From: an uncultured Actinomyces sp. | GTDB taxonomy: Bacteria > Actinomycetota > Actinomycetes > Actinomycetales > Actinomycetaceae | Assembly: GCA_938028585.1 (NCBI GenBank) | Contig: CALIZH010000054.1 | Location: forward strand, 1-64,000 | DNA length: 64,000 nucleotides | Reading direction: 5' to 3' | Part shown: positions 59,048 through 64,000 of the stretch, in pieces | Numbering within the stretch: the first letter of the stretch is position 1 | Layout: every line of letters begins with the position of its first letter | Position numbers and translations under genes: made by a program | The notes under the pieces: model-generated | The model's database searches: none | Seen by the model: the letters and a program-made list of their open reading frames with translations, nothing else | What the model was told of the DNA's origin: nothing

Positions 59048-59470
59048 TCAGTCAGGTAAGTCGGTTTCGATGGCATCAATGGTACGTGATCGGGACTCTT
59101 TGATTCGTCGGATCATCGGTCTGACATCTTTGCCCATAACTTGAGAAGCGAGGATTGCCACACCTGTTTTATTGTATGCAAGATAGAGTTTCCCGGTGGC
59201 GATTTCCTCTTCTTCGATCAGCTCATCAAACGTTAAGGTACCGTCAACTATACGTGCGGCGGTGGTTGCCGTATGGATGAATTGAGCTTTGAGAGCTATT
59301 TTACCATCAACGTCTCCCAGTTTATCTTTATAGACGTTAATAAGGTTTTCCTCAATCATGGTCCACAATGAAGCAATTGTGGTGGCTTGTTCGTCGGTTA
59401 GATCGGCAGTTAGTGTGTCTGAATTATGTTTGTATGTTTCACGAACATCAGCAGCGGTGTATGTGGTCAT
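59048..59470 (-). CDS. Hypothetical protein, 140 aa
   Basis: Starts MTTYTAADVRETYKHN with AAAAGGAG upstream. It is predicted almost wholly helical and acidic (SLWTMIEENLINVYKDKLGD, TFDELIEEEEIATGKLYL). No membrane segment and no family recognised. Confidence 0.65.
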   Translation of the reverse strand: MTTYTAADVRETYKHNSDTLTADLTDEQATTIASLWTMIEENLINVYKDKLGDVDGKIALKAQFIHTATTAARIVDGTLTFDELIEEEEIATGKLYLAYNKTGVAILASQVMGKDVRPMIRRIKESRSRTIDAIETDLPD

Positions 59471-59517
59471 TTTGTTTCTCCTTTTTTAGTGTTTCTTCTG
59501 TCGGGCTTTTTGAAAAA

Positions 59518-59544
59518 CCCCTGAGTACGTGATGTGCCCAGGGC
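59518..59544 (-). terminator. Second copy of the terminator sequence
   Basis: CCCCTGAGTACGTGATGTGC plus CCAGGGC is a near-copy of 59000-59026. It follows the stop of the 59561-60736 gene on the minus strand. The right arm has lost one G pair, so the hairpin is weaker. The two copies flank the 59048-59470 gene as direct repeats. Confidence 0.7.
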
Positions 59545-59560
59545 TTTGTTCATGTGGAAG

Positions 59561-60736
59561 TCATTGGAGGATGCGTGATCCATTGATCTCGATATGTGTT
59601 GTTTCTAAGTTTGTTTGATCAGGTTGCTTTTTCCACATGATGCACCCATTCGTCAACAATTCTTGATTGCTGTTATGTTCTTGCCATTGGAACGATAGCC
59701 AAAATGGTTGCCCACTGAGAATGGGTTTTCTGGTATCAAGTGGTAGTCGGAACAATCGGTGTTTTGCCCAATTGATGACATCATCAATTGTGTACCGGTA
59801 ATTATTCTCGGCTGTTCCTTGGAAACTCACAGTCGCTCTAAACATCTGAGGTCTCATTTCAGCAATATCGACTTCGTGGCGATTGAATTTCATACGGTAT
59901 TTGCTGATTGGGCCAAGGGATGAGTCGAAGATTGGATCATCATCGGAAGCAGCGAAGATTGATACCAGTTTGCGAATGTCCGATTCACTAGGTGCGTTGA
60001 TCTGAACAGTACCTTCGACAATCGACGTTGTCGGATGCTCTCTCATTATATCGAGAAGTCTGTCACGGAATTCGATAGCATACGCCTCGTCCATATTCTC
60101 TAGGTAATAGAGATAGCCCCGCCCATGTGGTTCTGCGAAGTGAACGAGATCGTCAATATCGTATTGTGACAGGTCGCCAATAATCGTCTCGTTGTTCTTG
60201 AACTTTGTCATGAAATTGGTAATTCCGGTACGAGTGTAATCGGCATACCGCCATGACGAAAAACCCCACTGTTTGAGCAGATCGACAGTAAGATCTCTAC
60301 GGTTGTAGAATAGAATGTCCAAAAGCGCAGAGTAGAGTGCCATTCCCTTGTTTTTCTGGATGTGGGCTTGCCCGCGTGCAATGAATGAGGCTTCTGTCGT
60401 GAACTCTTCCCATGTAACGATGATGGTCAGCTCTTCGTCTGTGAGTTGTTGGATTCGAGAACGCAGGTTGTTTCTTTTTCGGCGTCGACCAATCACATCG
60501 AACATATCGATGAGATTGTTGCGATAGTCGTTACGACCTGTTGCCTCAAAGGGAATGCCGTAACACATCTTGTTGTCGGGTTGAGGTTTCCACAGAGTTA
60601 TATTGGGGCCAATTTTTGTTGACCACTCGTATTTCTCAGGATGCAACTCATTAATGATGTCGATAAACGTTCGGGCTACGTCTAACGATTCAGCAGTGAT
60701 GTGAAAGTACCCTTTCACCGTTGTTGAGACTACCAT
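59561..60736 (-). CDS. Hypothetical protein, 391 aa
   Basis: Starts MVVSTTVKGYFHITAESL with AAAGGGG upstream. An N-terminal alpha/beta segment (GYFHITAESLDVARTFIDII ... STKIGPNITLWKP) seems to recur near residues 240-280 (GTVQINAPSESDIRKLVSIF ... LGPISKYRMKFN), suggesting an internal duplication. The middle (90-200) is helical. No catalytic motif seen and no family recognised. Confidence 0.65.
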   Translation of the reverse strand: MVVSTTVKGYFHITAESLDVARTFIDIINELHPEKYEWSTKIGPNITLWKPQPDNKMCYGIPFEATGRNDYRNNLIDMFDVIGRRRKRNNLRSRIQQLTDEELTIIVTWEEFTTEASFIARGQAHIQKNKGMALYSALLDILFYNRRDLTVDLLKQWGFSSWRYADYTRTGITNFMTKFKNNETIIGDLSQYDIDDLVHFAEPHGRGYLYYLENMDEAYAIEFRDRLLDIMREHPTTSIVEGTVQINAPSESDIRKLVSIFAASDDDPIFDSSLGPISKYRMKFNRHEVDIAEMRPQMFRATVSFQGTAENNYRYTIDDVINWAKHRLFRLPLDTRKPILSGQPFWLSFQWQEHNSNQELLTNGCIMWKKQPDQTNLETTHIEINGSRILQ

Positions 60737-60810
60737 GGTTGACCCCTTTCGTTAGTGTGCGCTCACTATTGTGAGTCTGATGTGGATGTGTTTATTTAGT
60801 GCACCACAAT

Positions 60811-61164
60811 TCAGTCAAGGCCGAGAGCGACAGCGATACCGTCCTGAATGGTCTCCAGCTCATGGTCTTCCACATGGCCGATGCGGCTCGTGAGTCGGGA
60901 TTTATCGACGTTTGTCACCTGATTGCACACAGCAATTGATTCTCGGCTGTTGACGTGAACCGTGGGGTTGATGGTGTTGGTACGACGCTGCTTGTTTGGG
61001 GACGTGAGATAAACGACTTGGACGACACCAGATCGCTGGTTGATACCATCGTTGCTCACGATAACGGCAGGTCGACCGGACCAGATTTCATTGCCGACGG
61101 TTCCGCCACCAGGTACGGGTGCGGCTTCGACGAACCAAACGTCGCCTTGGCGGATAGCACGCAT
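60811..61164 (-). CDS. PemK/MazF-like endoribonuclease toxin
   Basis: A 117-aa protein; start MRAIRQGDVWFVEAAPV with AAAGGAG 6 nt upstream. It matches the PemK/MazF fold: GDVWFVE strand, SGRPAVIVSNDGINQRSG, VVQVVYLTSPN, the conserved SIAVCNQVTNVDKSRL block, and SRIGHVEDHELETI near the end. MazF-type toxins cleave single-stranded RNA and are normally paired with a small antitoxin just upstream. No such ORF is evident in 61165-61272, so it is either an orphan, has a distant antitoxin, or acts as a regulator. A terminator separates it from the helicase. Confidence 0.88.
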   Translation of the reverse strand: MRAIRQGDVWFVEAAPVPGGGTVGNEIWSGRPAVIVSNDGINQRSGVVQVVYLTSPNKQRRTNTINPTVHVNSRESIAVCNQVTNVDKSRLTSRIGHVEDHELETIQDGIAVALGLD

Positions 61165-61212
61165 GTGCGCTCCTTTCGAGTAGGGGGGATTAAGTAGATA
61201 GGGTGTGAGGGT

Positions 61213-61250
61213 GCCACATTGCCCCTGGGAAATCCCAGGGGCAATGTGGC
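61213..61250 (-). terminator. Terminator after the helicase gene
   Basis: An 18-bp perfect inverted repeat (61213-61230 with 61233-61250) with a 2-nt spacer, 23 nt beyond the helicase stop on the minus strand. Confidence 0.8.
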
Positions 61251-61272
61251 AGGAGGACGGCATAAGGGCTTG

Positions 61273-64000
61273 TCAGTCCTCGTCCGTCGTCGGATCACTT
61301 GGGTCCGCAGTAAGACCAGCAACGATGCTTCGAATCTGATCGAGATCGTTCTGTGCTGGTTGGGTGGTGCCCACCTGAGCAGCGTCTGTCTGATCAGACG
61401 GGATTGCATCCTCGATGGCATCAAGGACATCATCCTCGTCAACAACGATCGCATCGACGGTATGGTTCTCACCATCGTCATCACCGTCGTTACCAGAGGC
61501 GGGGTTGGTCAGCGAATCAACGATGAGGTTGTAGTCGCTGACAATGCGGGCAGACAGCGTGGTTCCGTGCGAGAGGACGAAGAGGCTGTTCTTAGCGCGC
61601 GTGAACGCAACGTAATACAGTCGCTTCTTCTCTTCCGTCATGTCGGACTGGTCCTTGTAGACGACAACGACGTTGTCAAACTCAAGGCCCTTCACGCCAT
61701 GGACCGTCGACACGATCAAATCCGCCTTGGTTTCCATGTTACGGATCTTGCGTTCCTCGTTGTTGCGATGCATAAGTGCATCGCGAATCGAGTTGTGGCG
61801 AATCTCGTGGTCCAAGATGCACTTCTTCAGACGATCGAAGAAGACCTCCTTGGTGATGATGCCTGCCTGGTATTCGTATACCCAACCCTGGATAGTGAGG
61901 GCGGACGCAGTCCACCATTCACTAGCCATCTTGGCAAGTGCTGCCTGCGCGTTCGGGTTGGCACCCGGACCCCGGCTCACGAGTTCCTTGGTGAACACGA
62001 ACGACGCATTCGCGGGATCAACTGCCTCGATGTCGCTCCAGTGGTGCTCGATGAACGACGAGAAGAACGTCGACGCACGACGACGATCGGAGATCATCGA
62101 AATGACCGAGCGACCGGGGAAGAGCTCTTCCAGGCGCTTCTGGATGGCGAAAGCCTCTCGACGGGTGAACGCCAAGAACGCGACCTGTTCTCCGCGACCC
62201 AGACATTCCTGGATGTAGGGGTTGACATGCTTCGAGAGAAGCATCGGTAGGTCGGTGAGAAACTTCCTATCGGCGGTGTAGTGCTCGTGCACCACGCGCA
62301 CCTTCTCCTGGAAGGAGTTTGCCGTCACAGGGGTCAGCGAGTTGGCTCGCAGACGGATCTGCGCAAGCTGGTTGGCCTCGATCTCGGACAGGAGGTGGAC
62401 ATTGGCCATGTCGAGAACCTCTTGGTTCGATCGATAGTTGGTTTCCAGCTTGTACGGCGTGAAGACACCGGATGCTTCGAGAGCATTCAGTGCCTTCGGG
62501 TTGGCAGACCTGAATTCATAGAGGGTTTGCGAAGCATCCCTAGTTCTTCTCACGGGTGAAGAATTCTACGAATTGTTTGGTGGGGGGTTGTTGGTGAGGG
62601 TGTATCAATTTCCTCGTTCCGTGAATTGTCTGACTATATCTTCATGCTCAGCACGGATGTCTGAACATGCCCATCATTTCGCGTACCACATGATGCGTGT
62701 GTGGTCGCTACTCTACTCGCTTCACCATGGGATTACCCATGGCTTATTGCTGACAATATGTCAGTGCTTTCGATAGTCGATGAACCTTCCTCCCACGACT
62801 TGACGTTTGGGTGGCTGGCTGCGGATTGTCATTAACGACAACGGTATTACCATCTGATGAGCGTTATCTCATCTGCTGCACTATTGGTTTCCCAATAGTC
62901 GCGGTCGTTGTCGCGAAAACATGAGTTTCCCGCAATTAGTAGGGTTTAACGTGAGCAATGCTTACCCACAATAAAGAGCGAACAGCCCAGCTTGTTCACC
63001 AGACGAAGCAGGTAGATAAACTCGAAGACAGAGTTGTCCTGAACCTCGTCAATGATGAGGTGGCGGATGTTCAACCCAGCAGGCAGCGGCATCTTGTCGA
63101 TCATCTGGTAAGCCAGGATGATCTCAAGCTCTAGCGATGTCTGCTTGATGAGGTTGAGCGCGTCAACCGTCTGCTCTAGGTGTGATTCGATGAAGTTGTT
63201 CAGCGCGGTGTGCGCACCCTCAGAGTTACGACCCTCTAGATTACGTAGCTTGTTAGCAAACTGGAACGCGAACGGATCCTGAGGCATGTAGATGCCCAAG
63301 GAGTTAGCGATCGTCTCTACAGAGCTCAGCTCGTGAGTGGGGAAGTAGGTCATATACAGATCGTGAATCATCCGCGCGATCGTCATAGAACGAACGTTGG
63401 GATTCTTCTTGATGATGTTGTCTGCGGCTGCGTTGGTGAACGACAAGACAGTGATGTCAGCCGGATTGACACCGCACAGACCAAGCTGCTGGATGCGCGC
63501 TAGGATCACAGTGCTCTTACCAGCCCCTGCGCCTGCCTGAGTCAGGATGAGCGGCTCAGTCGATTGCACAGCAGCAAGCTGCTGAGGCGAGAGCTGTCGC
63601 TGCACAGGGATGGTCTTGATGGTCTCTGGTGCACGCTCCAGCTGATCACGCTTGCCACTAAGGGCGTTGAGCGTGTCGTTCATGAGCAGGTTCATGTTCT
63701 GCTTGACCAGAAGCGAAGCGGTCTGGGGGTCACAGAGCATGTTGATGGACTCGTAGATCTTGCGATACGCCGACAACGGAACGTTGTACTGCTCCATGTA
63801 GCGCAGTTCGTAGACCATCTGGGCCAACTGCTCATCGTCGTAGGAATGCTTCTTCGACACAAGAGCGTCAATGACATCGTGAATGTCATCAGCGATGTCA
63901 TCGCTGCTCCAGCGCTGCGCACTGTCCGTGATGTTGTCGTAGACGCTGTACTCAGCGTAGAACGTCGCCAACGTGTCAAGGAAGTCGCGCTTACGCGAGT
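61273..64000 (-). CDS. UvrD/Rep-type (SF1) helicase, split by a group I intron; 5' end beyond the window
   Basis: The coding sequence is 62964-64000 joined to 61273-62538. The frame is open to the right edge (SRKRDFLDTLATFYAEYSV), so the true start lies outside. Exon 1 carries motif I/Walker A QAGAGAGKST, FTNAAA (motif Ia-like) and motif II LIIDEVQDN, ending LFIVG. Exon 2 resumes DASQTLYEFRSANP, which completes motif III, then LETNYRSN (motif IV region), STVHGVKGLEFDNVVVV (motif V) and YYVAFTRAKNSL (motif VI), followed by an acidic tail. Joining at VG|D restores the family order exactly. Unspliced mRNA would stop at HCSR a few codons into the intron. Such helicases act in plasmid replication or repair. 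Confidence 0.9.
62539..62963 (-). ncRNA. Group I self-splicing intron, 425 nt, no ORF
   Basis: All four core elements appear in order on the minus strand: P (TTGCGGGAAACTC, 62923-62935), Q (AATCCGCAGCC, 62817-62827), R (GTTCATCGACTA, 62774-62785) and S (AAGATATAGTC, 62632-62642). R and S give the P7 pair GACTA/TAGTC. The 5' exon end TGTGGGT pairs with the internal guide GCTCACG (62950-62956), leaving the expected U-G wobble at the splice site. The intron ends in G at 62539. Removing it restores the helicase frame. No homing endonuclease is encoded, so it is probably immobile by itself. Confidence 0.93.

Noticed and set aside
61219..62250. 343-aa plus-strand ORF opposite helicase exon 2
   Set aside because: The minus strand carries helicase motifs V and VI; the plus frame has no recognisable features or ribosome binding site.
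61273..63971. Helicase as a pseudogene broken by a random insertion
   Set aside because: The interruption has complete group I intron core elements and exact exon joining, so splicing explains it better than decay.

Overview
The window looks like part of a large conjugative extrachromosomal element (or integrated conjugative element) of an actinomycete. It carries an Lsr2-type nucleoid protein, which is essentially restricted to Actinomycetota, an LAQTG sortase-anchored surface protein, AGGAG-type ribosome binding sites with some GTG/TTG starts, and moderate-to-high G+C coding sequence. It also carries a nearly complete DNA-transfer machine: HUH relaxase, TraG/VirD4 coupling protein, VirB4-like and VirB6-like proteins, a small two-helix VirB2-like protein, a lysozyme-plus-CHAP peptidoglycan hydrolase and a type IA topoisomerase. 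No capsid, terminase or tail genes were seen, so a plasmid/ICE is favoured over a phage. Host genus cannot be fixed from the sequence alone.

Layout. 1-12.2 kb (all minus strand): five element-borne tRNA genes (Tyr-GTA, Pro-TGG, Leu-CAA, Lys-TTT, Leu-TAG), Lsr2, the surface protein, a NADAR/YbiA-like glycosidase, a series of small and often membrane proteins each with its own ribosome binding site, a DNA/RNA nuclease family with one intact and two catalytically altered members, and a Panacea/SocA-like antitoxin. 12.3-13.8 kb (+): a ribbon-helix-helix protein and a coiled-coil partner. 14.8-17.7 kb: a single-chain repeat-nuclease-methyltransferase. 17.7-36.3 kb (+): topoisomerase, mating-pair formation genes and relaxase. 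36.5-47.6 kb (+): an acidic-tailed protein, a double AAA+ ClpA/ClpB-like ATPase carrying two class 3 inteins, a long coiled-coil membrane protein and the coupling protein. 48.5-58.5 kb (+): a fused beta/beta-prime RNA polymerase of 1816 residues followed by proteins sharing its C-terminal tail. 58.6-64 kb: an HU-like protein (+), then minus-strand genes including a PemK/MazF-like protein and a UvrD/Rep-type helicase interrupted by a group I intron; the helicase runs off the right edge.

How the parts may fit. The most striking feature is the one-chain multisubunit-type RNA polymerase, with the beta GDK...HGNKG motif and the beta-prime FDGDFDGD catalytic motif in one ORF, located next to conjugation genes. 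Its last residues (VDDGFEL) recur at the ends of the next two proteins, with a close variant in a third and related acidic-aromatic ends (DDPEF, DEPEF) in two conjugation-region proteins. The relaxase ends in a loosely similar SVDSMELG. I infer that this tail may be an address tag, possibly for the transfer apparatus, so that the polymerase could enter the recipient with the DNA. A recurring 12-bp palindrome-like motif (consensus near CTSGTATACSAG) sits 25-100 bp upstream of eight plus-strand genes or operons and may be a shared operator or promoter element.

Three self-splicing elements (two inteins and one group I intron) interrupt nucleotide-binding motifs of ATPases: both P-loops of the AAA+ protein, and motif III of the helicase.
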